Source: Cylicocyclus nassatus (lineage: Eukaryota; Nematoda; Chromadorea; Rhabditida; Strongylidae). Taken from it: DNA of 64,000 bases. The notes beneath the pieces are model-generated. The model made no database searches and had not been told where the DNA came from. It was given only the letters and a program-made list of their open reading frames with translations. The stretch's first letter is position 1, and each line of letters starts with the position of its first letter. The position numbers were made by a program, and so were the translations under genes. Below, piece after piece: positions 1 through 9,584 of this stretch. The stretch spans positions 44,885,585-44,949,584 of the forward strand of contig CATQJL010000316.1 of the NCBI GenBank assembly GCA_958299035.1, given 5' to 3'.

Positions 1-373
1 CCGAGCTGACTTGGAAATCTTTCCCTGTCAGAACTTACTGTCGCGCGGGAATGGTAGTACAGAAAGGTGTTCTTTATCAAATCTTGAAAATTTGTGGTGA
101 TGAAGAATGAAGCAGTTATTTAGGACAAGCATTTCAAAAGGGTGTTTCTTAATTGTTTAATAAATTTTTGCACTCCGGCCACCCTTTGAGCATGTCAGTA
201 GGAAAGGAATTATCTATGACGTATGCAGCAAGTATGTAAGGCTTTTATTACTCTTGACCGAAGATCAAAACTAAAACATACTACCTTTAAAAACCTCGAA
301 CAGAATTCTTTTCGCTTATTTATTCCCGCGCGACAGTAAGTTTTAACAGGAAAAGGTTTCCGAGTCAGCTCGG
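1..373. repeat. Inverted-repeat element cut by the window start
   Basis: The first 52 bases reappear in reverse complement at 322-373 with a few mismatches; both arms contain the stretch read as CTTACTGTCGCGCGGGAAT. The about 270 bp between the arms has no convincing coding capacity. The left end coincides with the window edge, so the true terminus and any target duplication cannot be seen. It is probably a MITE or foldback element; the family is not assigned. Confidence 0.6.
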
Positions 374-1222
374 CCAATCCGGATGAGGCATATATCATCG
401 TGAAGCGCTTGGAACGGTGATTCCAAGTCTGTCTTATGTAGCTGCGGAACGGCTTTGTAGAAGGAGTTAGCGAGTGTCAACTGAGGCAGGGTTTCCAAGT
501 TGTTATAGATCCAGACGGTACCCTCGTGCTGTAGATAAAATTGTTTGCGGTTCCCCGTTATTCCATGTCTTGGAGGGCATGAGCATAGCCTAAGTCTGTT
601 GCCGAGAAAAAAATCGTCTACTTTTGAAAATGGAGACAAACCCCGCATATCGAATTTCCTGGCCTAGACGAAACTACTACAATAAGAACATTGGTTATTC
701 TCCAAATTTGGGCAGCAAATGTGGTCGGTTTTCCCAGGAGTTACTCCGTTGAACAGGTCTACGTTGTCCTTTTCTTAACATAATTTTTTATAGAAATATC
801 GTGCGGCAGAGAGAAGCCCAATAAGATGCGGTGTTCGTTGCCGATCCCATATCCGAACTATTCTATCATATACTCTGATAGCACCTCGATTTTTCACACA
901 ACAGTCTTGTAGAGGAATTTTTATGGTTTCCTGAATGGCATTCAAAAAGCAGGATGCCGGGAGAAGTAAAAATCTCATGCGAGAACAATGGGAGACAGGC
1001 ATGGAAGAATCAAACAGTTTGGCAGGAGAGGGCGGTCGTAAGTTGAGAATCGTTTTGGGGAAAATCAAAAAGGATATCGTAAACAAATGTTCATATGAAG
1101 TGCGCAACTCCCTTAACAACTCGCTAAACGGTCGACGTGTAAATACAATCTTGCTCGCTTATCGTCTTCCTCCCAATCTTTTTTAAATAGTAATAACTTT
1201 GTCATTTACAACGCATACATGA
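374..1222. other. Stretch with no recognisable gene
   Basis: Only short overlapping ORFs are present (for example 935-1186 plus, 83 codons; 775-1119 minus, 114 codons; 343-648 minus, 101 codons). They lie antisense to each other and resemble no family I know. I see no repeat partner elsewhere in the window. This may be single-copy intergenic DNA or an old, decayed element. Confidence 0.4.
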
Positions 1223-1804
1223 CTACAATACCGCTTATAATTCGTCAAGAAAGTCGCCGGACTGCGGCGCACTCCGCCGGAGTCCGCTGCAATGCGCCGG
1301 AGTGCGGCAGAGTGCGCCGCACATCACTAGAGTCCATCGGAATCCGCGTCGCATCGCCATATCTCGCTTCAGAATGGAAGAATTCTGAATCCGAGGACAC
1401 CAAAGATTCGATTCACCTCGGCGAGGTGAATCTAGTCTATGAGAGTGCCACAACCTAGCAGGATATGATAAGTATATACGCTAAAAGTAAGTTTTCGCTC
1501 AATTTTGCTGGCTTTTGTTTGGTTGAATTGTTCAGTGTGCTGATAACAGTATTGCAATTGATTTGTCGCTGATGAAACATAGAAAGTATACTGTAGAAGT
1601 ACGGTAGAGAGTCACTCTGATCAAATTCGTTCTAAAATCTGCTCAAGATTACAATACCGCTCACAGAATTGCAAAATCTCCGTGAACTTCGCGGAATTAA
1701 GGGATTTCCGCCAGAGTCCGCGAATAATGCGGGAATTTCGCGACATTTCAGAATCCGCGGAATCATGGGAATCACGCAGAATACGCAACTCCATAACTTC
1801 CTTC
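1223..1804 (+). repeat. Dispersed repeat with GC-rich CCGGAGT cluster, copy 1
   Basis: About 580 bp that recurs in inverted orientation at 17890-18510. It opens with AATACCGCTTATAATTCG, followed by a cluster of imperfect units around ACTCCGCCGGAGT (about 1255-1325). A second AATACCGCT lies near 1652, followed by a segment rich in CCGCG-type motifs. It ends a few bases before the foldback at 1813. The two copies are collinear throughout, so this is a true repeat family. Mechanism unknown. Confidence 0.75.
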
Positions 1805-1812
1805 AGAATAAA

Positions 1813-4229
1813 TATATTCTAAATCCGGAAGCAGCATTGTGTTCAGGCAAATTTTTTGATGTGCAACATGCTCTCGATGTTCCGTTTCCAGTTTCCTCGA
1901 ATTTTTTTTGTGGAGGTCCCTTCGCAAAGATGTAATGCAGCGTCTGTGTAACAGAAAAGATTCCAATAAGCACTGTTCGATAGTACTGTTCTTGTAGGTT
2001 ACAGTGCGTTTAAAGCTAACTGCAGACTGTCTTCCAAAAGAGATAGAAACGTGGGGAATTTTGGAAAACACGCATTTCCAAATTCTACTTACCGTCGGAA
2101 TGAATATAATCTGAATCCGAAAAAAGCTTTATGCATGGTTCATCAAGGCAAATCTTTTGATGTAGTTCATGTCCTTGATAATCCGATTTCGGTATTCTCA
2201 AATCTTTCTGTGGTCGTCTTTTTGCGAAAGTGTAAAGCAGCGAGCATTGTCCCGAGTAAATTCGAGCAAGGACCTTTTGATAGTACTTATTCTGTAGATT
2301 ATGGAGCGCTAAAAAGTAGTCACAGGCGTCTTTACAATGGAGACAGAAGGGCTGGTAAATTACTTTAAAAAATCTTGTTATCCCAAATTCTACTCGTCGT
2401 AACCCTAGAATACGAAGCTATCTTGCTAAGCAGATATGAGTTTTGTAATCAGCTAGCTAGTCAGATGACCCCTATGAACAAGCTCAGAGAACTTTGAATT
2501 ATTTGATTTTTTCTCGTTTCACGCTTTGAAGCTCGCCAGTGGGTTTTGGTCGAAATGTTGATGATCTTGGTTTGGAAGGAAATTCCGCTCATAGAGGTTT
2601 TCGAACACGCTGTTTATGAAAATCCTGTTCTCTGTCAAGTATAGGGACTTTTTGCAGAGGTATGATGAGGCAACTGTAACGGAGTCACAAAAGCTCGTAA
2701 CTTTGCCTGCACCTCTCGCGTATCTAATAAAAATCCTGCTTGGCTGTTTATAAAGGTTAATTTTAACAGGAAGTGCGCCATCGATGGTGCATGTCTCAAG
2801 CTCCAGTATATAAAATTTGCCAAGTTACAAGCTTACGAAAACACGTCCTTAAGCATTTCGCCCAAAATGTACAGATCGCATACTTCGTCGAATTCCGCCA
2901 TGACTGGTTGCATAAAAAGCTGATCAAATCTATTCAAATCGCTCAATGGATCTTCCTGTGGATTTGATAGTTATATATAGTTATATATAACTAGTTATAT
3001 AGTTATATATAGTTATATAGTCATCTGAGCTCCAGCCAAGAAGCTGATTCAACTAAGCAGCTGAAACACACTCAACCACCATATTCGGTACACTGGGATC
3101 CCTTGAACAAAGTGAACGTAATACTTGCATTTAAACTATTATTACCAGTCACGCTGGAATTTCGACGAAGTATGCGATCTGTACATTTTGGGCGAAATGC
3201 CTAAGGACGTGTTTTCGTAAGCTTGTAATTGGCAAATTTTATATACTGGAGCTTGAGATATGCACCATTTGATGGCAAACCGCCTAGTAAATTTCAACTT
3301 CATGAGCAGTCAAGCAGGTTTTCTGATAGATACGCGAGAAGTGCAGTCGAATTTACGAGCTTTCGTGACTTCGTTACAGTAACCTCGCCATATCTCTGCA
3401 AAAAGACCCTGTACTTGACAGAGCACACGATTTCCATGAACAGCGTGTTCGAAAAATTCTATGAGCGGAGTTTCGTTTCAAAACAAGATCACCAACATTT
3501 CGAACAGAACCCACTGACGTGCTTCAGAGCGTAAAACGAGAAAAAAATCAAATAATCCGAAGTTCTCTGAAAATTTGCTGATAGGGATTATCGGACTTTC
3601 TGATTACAAACATATCGGCTTAGCAAGATAGCTTCATTCTAGGGTTAGGACGAGTAGAATTTGGGACAGCAAAATTTTTTTACAATTTACCAGCCCTTCT
3701 ATCTCCATTGGAAAGACGCCTGGAATGGCTTTTTAGCTCTCCATAGTCTACAGAATAAGTATTATACTATCGAATGGTCCTTGCTGGAGTCTACTAGGGG
3801 CAATGCGCGCTGCTTTTCACCTTTGCGAAAAGACGTCCACAGAAAGATTTGAGAATAATGAAATCGGACAAGGACATGCAATATATCAAAAGTGCCTTGG
3901 TGAACTGAGCACAAAGCTTTGTTCGGATTCAGAATATATTCATTTCGAAGGAAGTTACGGCGAGTAGAATTTAGAAACGCGTGATTTTTTTTCCACCTAC
4001 TCTTCTACCTCTTTTGGAAGACAGCCTGCAGCTACTTTTGGACGCACGATAAATAACACAGGAACAGTACTATCGAATAGTGCTTACTGGAAGCTTTTAT
4101 GTTAAACAGACACTGCGTTACATCCTTGCGAAAAGCCCCCCATAAAAAAATTTGAGGAAACTGGAAACGTACATCAAAAGATTTGCCTCGACAACCTGAA
4201 CAAAATGCTGCTTCCGGGTTTAGAATATA
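1813..4229. repeat. 2.4-kb long inverted repeat (foldback)
   Basis: The left arm (1813 to about 2960) and right arm (about 3080 to 4229) are reverse complements along their whole length with moderate divergence. Both ends carry TATATTCTAAA(T/C)CCGGAAG. Each arm contains a related pair of about 280-bp subunits, seen at 1813-2080 and 2081-2370, so the layout is A-A'-B / B'-A'-A. The centre (about 2960-3080) is an AT-rich TTATATATAG repeat. No transposase ORF is visible; the short ORFs inside are products of the palindrome. A transcript across it would fold into long double-stranded RNA. Confidence 0.8.
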
Positions 4230-4351
4230 CTAGCTGGCTTGTTCAGCTCCGCTCGACCCTGTCAAAACACTATGATAAAGCTCTCATTCGTCTCCCTGTA
4301 CAACCTTTCCCTGTGCCCACGCCTACATGCCATTTCCTTATTCCCGCTGTT
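4230..4351 (-). mobile_element. Possible Helitron 3' end fragment
   Basis: The sequence ACTAGCTGGC at about 4229-4238, read on the minus strand, gives CTAG followed by T. That is the usual Helitron terminus, and it resembles the end of the coding Helitron at 47904. It directly abuts the foldback end. The remaining bases up to 4351 are unassigned and no 5' end is visible, so this is only suggestive. Confidence 0.3.
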
Positions 4352-4354
4352 TAA

Positions 4355-5438
4355 GGGCCGCATGCACTAACATCGCCGCGGGGAGGGGATCGCAGCTTAG
4401 AAGAAAGCTTTGTATTTCGAAACTCCAGTTACCTGGATTTCGCGTTGTGTACCTATCCGTAAGTATTCCTACTACCCTTCACTATGAACATGTTGAAGAG
4501 GAGTGGGAAGCTGTACAAACCACATTTTCCAGCTTTTGCATAATCCCTGATGATCCCCGGCGCTTTTCTTAAAAGTCATTTTTCTTTCTCCGAAGTTAAC
4601 GGAAAACCTCCAAATTTGTGCGTATTATCTAACCCGACAGTGCTAAGCATGTTGCTGATAAGAACAAATGATGTTTTGAAGTCATGAAATTTTCGATGAT
4701 CCACAGGTCGAAATTTGAGGTTTACCGAAAAATTCGACTTTTCAAAAACTCATTTGTTCTCATCAGCAACGTGCTTGAAGGCAGCGGCTCGGCAGAATGT
4801 CAAATTCGGGATATTCATCGTTCTCGGTTCTCCTATATGAGCTGAGTCTAAGACTGTAGTTTGCAGCTTAAAAAGATATTAATAACCCGCTTTTCCAGAC
4901 GTGAAAAGCGCTATTTGAGGGCGGATCGCGTAAGCCTGTCCTCGAGCGCGATTGGCTCGTGAGTGGAGATACCGTACCTACAGTACCCACGAGCCAATCG
5001 CACTCGAGGACAGGCTTACGCGATCCGCCCTCAAATAACGCTTTTCACGTCTGGAAAAGCGGCTTATTAATATCTTTTTAAGCTGCAAACTACACTCTTA
5101 GACTCAGCTGAATATCCCAAATTTGACATTCTGCCGAGCCGCTGCCTTTAACACTGTTGTGTTAGATGTTCAGTACAACTTTGGAAGGTTTTCGTCAACT
5201 TCGGAGAAAGAAAAACGACTTTGAAGAAAAGCGCCGGGGATCATCAGGATCATACAAAAGCTGGAAAATGCGGTTCGCACAGCTTCTCGCTCCTGTTCAA
5301 CATGTTCATAGTGAAGGGTAGTAGGAATACTTACGGATAGGTACACAATGTGAAATCCAGATATCTGGAGCTTCAGAATATGAAGCTTTCGTTTAAGCTG
5401 CAATCCCCTCCCCAGCGGGGGGTTAGTGCATACGGCCC
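4355..5438. mobile_element. TAA-flanked foldback element, PIF/Harbinger-like
   Basis: The left end reads TAA then GGGCCGCATGCACTAAC. The right end is its imperfect complement (GTTAGTGCATACGGCCC) followed by TAA, giving a 3-bp duplication at 4352-4354 and 5439-5441. Outer arms (4355 to about 4600 and about 5180-5438) pair, and an inner pair forms a stronger hairpin. The GC-rich end resembles the GGCCCGTATGCACG family found at 35160, 39196 and 40549. TWA duplications are typical of PIF/Harbinger elements (family knowledge). No transposase is present, so it is non-autonomous. Confidence 0.65.
4776..5155. repeat. Near-perfect inner hairpin of the 4355-5438 element
   Basis: Bases 4776-4965 and about 4985-5155 are reverse complements with very few mismatches. 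The best part runs through GCGGATCGCGTAAGCCTGTC and its complement. The spacer is only about 20 bp. The match here is much better than in the outer arms, implying later duplication or gene conversion of the centre. A related, more diverged version lies at about 42950-43370. Confidence 0.75.
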
Positions 5439-5441
5439 TAA

Positions 5442-5751
5442 GTAATCAGCATGCTCAATTATCTCCTGTGCCAACTCCCAGCCCCGTAGCGCAAACTTTG
5501 CAAAAATCGATAAAAGTAATGGATAATTCTAAAAACTAATATTGTATTCGTAATCAGCATGCTAGATTATCCCCCCCCCCCGTGCCAAATCCCCGCCCCG
5601 TAGGTGACCCTGCAGTAAAATCGATAAAAATCGATAAAATCGATATCGATCGATGACGAAAAGTAGTCTATGACACTCGCTCCGCCCAGTATGTGTATGT
5701 GTGCCAAGTTTCCGGATCGGTTGAGAAATGAATTTTCTATTCGGAACATAC
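5442..5751 (-). mobile_element. Helitron-like short repeat, left part, split by the LTR element
   Basis: Two consecutive copies of a repeat beginning GTAATCAGCATGCT (about 5442-5550 and 5551-5751). The second continues through the ATCGATAAAATCGAT cluster and TGTGTGCCAAGTTT, is interrupted at 5751 by the LTR element, and resumes at 17818. Complete relatives are at 22710-22990 and about 58500-58775. Read on the minus strand, those begin TCTTATATATAAAGC after an A, and the 22710 copy ends CTAG before a T, as Helitrons do. A run of about 12 C bases lies near 5573-5583. Confidence 0.6.
5748..5751. repeat. Target-site duplication ATAC, left
   Basis: ATAC precedes the 5' LTR and recurs right after the 3' LTR at 17818-17821. 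The uninterrupted relative of the host repeat near 22940 reads ACATACGTAC once at the matching place, which confirms a 4-bp duplication. Confidence 0.85.
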
Positions 5752-6018
5752 TGTAAGGTAACTTTCGATTATGCACGAAACGCTTTTGATCGTACTTGGA
5801 AGCCTCGATCATGCGCCTGACTGTAAAGGAGGAAAAACGAACTGCTTCTTGGAAGTCGTAGTACCAATGGGACTGGAAGGAAGGATGAAGTGGCTCCTAG
5901 AGATTACTCATGCCTTTGTCAGAAGAATTAATGGTACTACTTGGACAATTGATGGCGGACGACAGAAAGGAAATCTGGAGAAGAGGAGTAAAAGAACTTG
6001 TAGCGCCCGGTCTGTAAA

Positions 6019-6030
6019 GCACTATATAAG
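6019..6030 (+). promoter_or_regulatory. Putative LTR TATA box
   Basis: CACTATATAAGC in the middle of the 5' LTR, identical in the 3' LTR. Its position about 265 bp into the LTR and upstream of the AATAAA signal fits a U3 promoter. The transcription start is not determined. Confidence 0.5.
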
Positions 6031-6110
6031 CATCACAGAATTCGTTGTAAGGGAGTAGTATTGTATAAGTTTTGCTTTTAATTGCCATTTTATATTCCCT
6101 CATCTTTCCT

Positions 6111-6131
6111 CTGAGGGCCTCCTCTCCGGAG
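6111..6131 (+). promoter_or_regulatory. LTR hairpin
   Basis: GGGCCTCC and GGAGGCCC are separated by five bases, giving an 8-bp GC stem. Identical in both LTRs. It lies between the TATA box and the polyadenylation signal, so it would probably be in the RNA 5' leader or R region. Function not known. Confidence 0.55.
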
Positions 6132-6295
6132 GCCCGCTAGTTAACCTAGTTACCTCTTTGTTCCTATGGATGATCCTTTCCTTTTCACCCGATATGTCAT
6201 CCGCTAATTTCACTATCTTGATTGATCCTGTCAATGATGCAAGGCCCTTGCGCGGGGATTTATGTAGTGTGTGTGCAAGTGTACTCTGAGTTGGG

Positions 6296-6301
6296 AATAA
6301 A
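6296..6301 (+). promoter_or_regulatory. LTR polyadenylation signal AATAAA
   Basis: AATAAA occurs once downstream of the TATA box in each LTR (17586-17591 in the 3' copy). It is in the right order for U3-R-U5 organisation. Confidence 0.5.
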
Positions 6302-6527
6302 TGGTTGTTGGGAGGTGGTGTAGTTTCAGCTATGTTGGCGGCGTTTCAGCAGGGCTAGAATCCTGGCTGGTTATTTATGATGTGCTAGCCCGGTAGCGTA
6401 AAGAAACTAAGGTTGCAACATTGCGCTAACATCAGGACTTTCTCCGGTCACGCCCCGGAATTGTGACATGGGAATTTATGATAATGGGTTAAGGCCGCAC
6501 AAAGAAATACAATGTACCGTCCTTACA

Positions 6528-6545
6528 TGGAGGTTCCGGCCTCGA
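6528..6545 (+). promoter_or_regulatory. Primer-binding site
   Basis: TGGAGGTTCC starts at the first base after the LTR. This is complementary to a tRNA 3' end of the form GGAACCTCCA, which from general knowledge fits eukaryotic tRNA-Gln. The following bases (GGCCTCGAAC) fit less clearly, so the tRNA assignment is tentative while the site itself is secure by position. Confidence 0.7.
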
Positions 6546-6642
6546 ACTTAAGCACTATTTACAACAGCCGTTGCGCCTGGCTTAGACTTTTTCGAGAACT
6601 GCGAATATTATAAAAGCGCGATTAAACTTCATAGCGCCAATC

Positions 6643-7236
6643 ATGAACCCCACACAGCTGTTTTTCTACCTGACTATTAATTTGCGAGACGAGACCCCAG
6701 AAGACCCCGAGGATGAGCGAACCAGGGCAGGACGCCCATCAGTCCTGCCCGAAAATGCCCCGGACATTCACCGTTACGCGACGTTCTATCGTCTTGCCAC
6801 TATATTGGAGTTTTTAACCCGCACCAATTTGAGCGAACTGACGACCAATATCATCTCTAGCTGGTGTACCGTCATATTCGAGATTGCTCCCGCTGCGTTC
6901 AACGGAAGCTGCGGCATGTATATTGCGGACCATGGCCGCTATCGGATCATGGCCCGCAACGCGGGGAACTTCTACTTCCCGTGTAAAAAATGCCCCATGC
7001 GCCGGGGTACGCATAGCCTGAGGGATCACCTCAGGCTAAGGTTTGGGGCAACCCTGGCCTACCCCGGCGCCCCCCTCCTAGATTTTGCCAGTCACCGTCC
7101 CCCGGAACTTTTTAGTCTGGGACGATCCCCCGGAGGACGAGTGGGACCACTGAGGAGTGAGGCCAAGCAAGATAGTAGGGGGTGGGAGTGGCCAACAAGA
7201 GGCCACCCCACCCCACAGTTAGCTTCTCTAAGATGA
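6643..7236 (+). CDS. Leader ORF of the LTR element, zinc-finger-like, function unknown
   Basis: An uninterrupted 197-codon ORF, same strand as gag, 115 bp after the primer site and 1.5 kb before gag. Residues 1-110 contain several hydrophobic stretches. A cluster FPCKKCPMRRGTHSLRDH (about residues 111-128) gives C-x2-C-x6-H-x4-H, which could bind zinc but is not a retroviral CCHC knuckle. The last 60 residues are Pro/Arg/Gly-rich and less convincing. A nematode-like donor (CTAAG/GTTTGG) at 7041 follows directly after the cluster and is in phase with an acceptor just before gag. The ORF may therefore be a 5' exon of gag rather than a separate protein. I recognise no homologue. Confidence 0.45.
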   Translation: MNPTQLFFYLTINLRDETPEDPEDERTRAGRPSVLPENAPDIHRYATFYRLATILEFLTRTNLSELTTNIISSWCTVIFEIAPAAFNGSCGMYIADHGRYRIMARNAGNFYFPCKKCPMRRGTHSLRDHLRLRFGATLAYPGAPLLDFASHRPPELFSLGRSPGGRVGPLRSEAKQDSRGWEWPTRGHPTPQLASLR

Positions 7237-8812
7237 GCATTTTACCTTGTGTAGGCCGTGTTCATCATGTCAATCGTATAATAAACCTTCTCCTTGTAAG
7301 ATGTACTTAGAACCAAAGAAAAGAAAAAACAGTTATTGACAAGGGTTTATAATGCATCTGTCGTATTATCAGCAAGGATCATTCATTTTCGTATAATATT
7401 GACACTGAAATTCACGGCGTTATAAACTAGCATGGATGATTTGAAAGCAATTGGTTATTCCAAAAGCTTATAGGTGTGAGATCGGCAATTTAGCGTGGAT
7501 GAAATCTTCCCCATGATCAAATGTAAATTCAACAGTTCTGGACTTTTCATGGTTTGGTGTCCGACATAAAATGCGATAATCACCGTGGGCTACATTTCTA
7601 GGTAAAATCTTTTCGAATGATCGAATAGAACCTTGGTAAATTAAACATTTGTGCCACTAACTCTCTTAGCGCCTTTTTAACAAAATAACAAATTTTAGTT
7701 CAATTTTCTAGGCTAAAGTACATGGTTTACACATTGAGTTATTGAGCATATCCGTGACTCCCTAAAGAGTTGCTCTTCAGGCCCAATTTCACGGGCCAAA
7801 AGCTAAGTAGATTTGGTTGATGCTCACTCCTTGAGGAATCTACGCAGTGGACCCTCTAGTGCTTTAGTATACCGGACCCTCATGTTGGTAGCATGCGTTG
7901 TGCAGGGGTTGAGTTCAGGAGTTTGGCTGGAATATGTTCTACGAATTTCGTGACAGATAGATAGACATACACACATATAAAAACACGTAAACATCCCTAG
8001 CCCATGGTTAAAAGTCGTGATTGTCCAATTCGTGTGCTCGATTCGGTTAGTAGGATTACGGTCGTTTAAACTGGTATAGCTTGATAAGTGATTAGGGAGA
8101 AGCCCTCCCGCCCACTCATAGCCGGTAGCGATGGAAAATGATCCGAAACAATAGAAAATATTTTGCTGTAAGTATTAGTAAACTAGGAATAAAGACTTCA
8201 ACTTTTTTTTCTGCTATTTTGATGCTAATTTTTTGCTAGAGCTGCCTAAAGCTTAATCTTCGCCTTCGGCCAGAACCCCTATTACAAATTTTTACCACCG
8301 CCTCCCTTTGAGATGACAGATACGGTTGACCAAAAGCGATTCGATCTAAGCTTTTGGGGAAATTTATTTTTACCAGCCACAGAAATTTCCTCCTTCATTT
8401 CAATTTGCTATGTGTATTTAATCATCGTAACATACCCTGATACACACTACAAGCCAGAAATGAACCTGAGGAAGTGGAAAAAAACTTTCTCGGAAGGGTT
8501 AATTACTCAAGACCATCAGTGTTGTCGTGCTACGTAACATGTAATAGTAAAGGGTCAATAGCTCCTTCTTCTCTCTTCTCCCCCCCCCCTTCTTGAGGGA
8601 AAATGAACTCAGCTACATAACTGTCGTTGAATTATTATAAAGCCGTCAGTCACACGCCAAGATAGATACTATTCGCCAAAAAAAATCCTTTTGATGCCTG
8701 ACGCTTCATCATTTCCTAGGACCCTACGTAAAATTTAGCCCCCAATACATCTTGCACGATAGCATCACCGCTCTGTGGTCATTGTTCTCTTTTTTTTAAT
8801 ATTTCGTTACAG
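7041..8812 (+). other. Candidate intron joining the leader ORF to gag
   Basis: The donor AG/GTTTGG at 7041 and the acceptor TTTCGTTACAG ending at 8812 (preceded by a T-tract) would remove 1772 bp. The upstream exon ends with two bases of a codon and the downstream exon supplies one, so the leader frame would continue into the gag frame. A phase match arises by chance one time in three. No transcript evidence is available. Confidence 0.3.
7237..8774 (+). other. Non-coding leader of the LTR element
   Basis: About 1.5 kb between the leader ORF and gag without a convincing ORF; the longest is 74 codons at 8313-8537. It holds a CT-rich tract with a C run near 8580-8589. It may be intron, packaging or translation-control sequence; nothing specific can be read. 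Confidence 0.5.
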
Positions 8813-9584
8813 CAAATTGTCGTTGGAGCGCGTAGAAACTCCAAAGGTCAGCGAAAGGCTACTACGGCGGTTGCGCAGAGATCAGTTAAGAAAACAATCA
8901 CTCGCAAGGATTCACTTAAGAACAAATATGCCGGAGGACGTGGATGATTCCGAGGAATCTGAGGAACTGATCCCGAAACAAGTATACCAAGCCTCCAAGA
9001 TCCTGGGAAGCCGACTGGATAAATTCTCCGGTAATGAGGACAAAACTTTCGAAGAGTTCTTGGATGAATACAAGGACATCGTGAAACGCTTTGCTATTTC
9101 CCATGGGGTAGCGAAGAAGCTGCTTCCGTTGTTTTTATCGGGAGGAGCGAAATTCAAGTACCAGCAGATCCCTAACCATGACAAGATGAAATGGAAAGAT
9201 CTAGTAACGGAACTGGCCACGAGACTAAAGAACGATTTGCTTCTCAGTAATATTCGTGACGAGCTACATCATATGACTCAAGGAAAGGACACCGTCGGAG
9301 AGTTCGCGAAGAAGATCTATAATAAGACAAAAATCGCATTTCAAGGACAAGGAGGGAAGGTTGTGACACGTATGGCTATTGATTTTTTTATCAAAGGTCT
9401 GAACCCGGAGATCAGGAAGGCTATTAGGAGACTCCCCGATACGGACGAATTTGAAGCCATAGTATGCAGAGCGGAGAAGGAACATCGATTCTGGAACAGG
9501 AGAGGAACGAGGACAGGGAGACTCTTCAAGCGGTCAATGCACTTCTTACTGATGAAAAGATTAATCGCCTCGAACAAGAGTTAA
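8775..9584 (+). CDS. gag: Gag capsid region
   Basis: Structural Gag of the retrotransposon, which would assemble the RNA-containing particle. The 269-codon ORF has a leading hydrophobic stretch that is probably not translated. A better start is the ATG at 8928 (AATATGCCG, residue 52), giving MPEDVDDSEESEELIPKQ, unless the spliced N-terminus at 8813 is used. Residues about 85-235 (KFSGNEDKTFEEFLDEYK, a W at KMKWKDL, ATRLKND, and IDFFIKGLNPEIRKAI) follow the helical pattern of retrotransposon gag (Retrotrans_gag-type) domains. After RAEKEHRF (near 9490) the natural continuation is in the -1 frame. This frame therefore ends in unrelated residues and stops at 9584, through either an indel or a frameshift site. 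Confidence 0.8.
   Translation: MVIVLFFLIFRYSKLSLERVETPKVSERLLRRLRRDQLRKQSLARIHLRTNMPEDVDDSEESEELIPKQVYQASKILGSRLDKFSGNEDKTFEEFLDEYKDIVKRFAISHGVAKKLLPLFLSGGAKFKYQQIPNHDKMKWKDLVTELATRLKNDLLLSNIRDELHHMTQGKDTVGEFAKKIYNKTKIAFQGQGGKVVTRMAIDFFIKGLNPEIRKAIRRLPDTDEFEAIVCRAEKEHRFWNRRGTRTGRLFKRSMHFLLMKRLIASNKS

Larger units (their letters stand above)
5752..6527 (+). repeat. 5' LTR
   Basis: 776 bp, starting TGTAAGG and ending CCTTACA, a 7-bp terminal inverted repeat with the canonical TG...CA ends. It matches 17042-17817 at about 766 of 776 positions with no indels seen. A 95-codon ORF (5771-6058) inside it is present in both LTRs. Most of the differences falling in that ORF change amino acids, so it is not treated as a gene. 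Confidence 0.95.

Noticed and set aside
5771..6058. 95-codon ORF in the 5' LTR, also open in the 3' LTR (17061-17348)
   Set aside because: The LTRs are nearly identical so both being open is expected, and most of the differences inside the ORF change amino acids. No motif.
9464..9584. Programmed -1 frameshift at the end of gag
   Set aside because: The frames overlap over 120 bp, but I see no X-XXY-YYZ slippery heptamer in the overlap. A plain indel is as likely, so it was not annotated as a recoding site.
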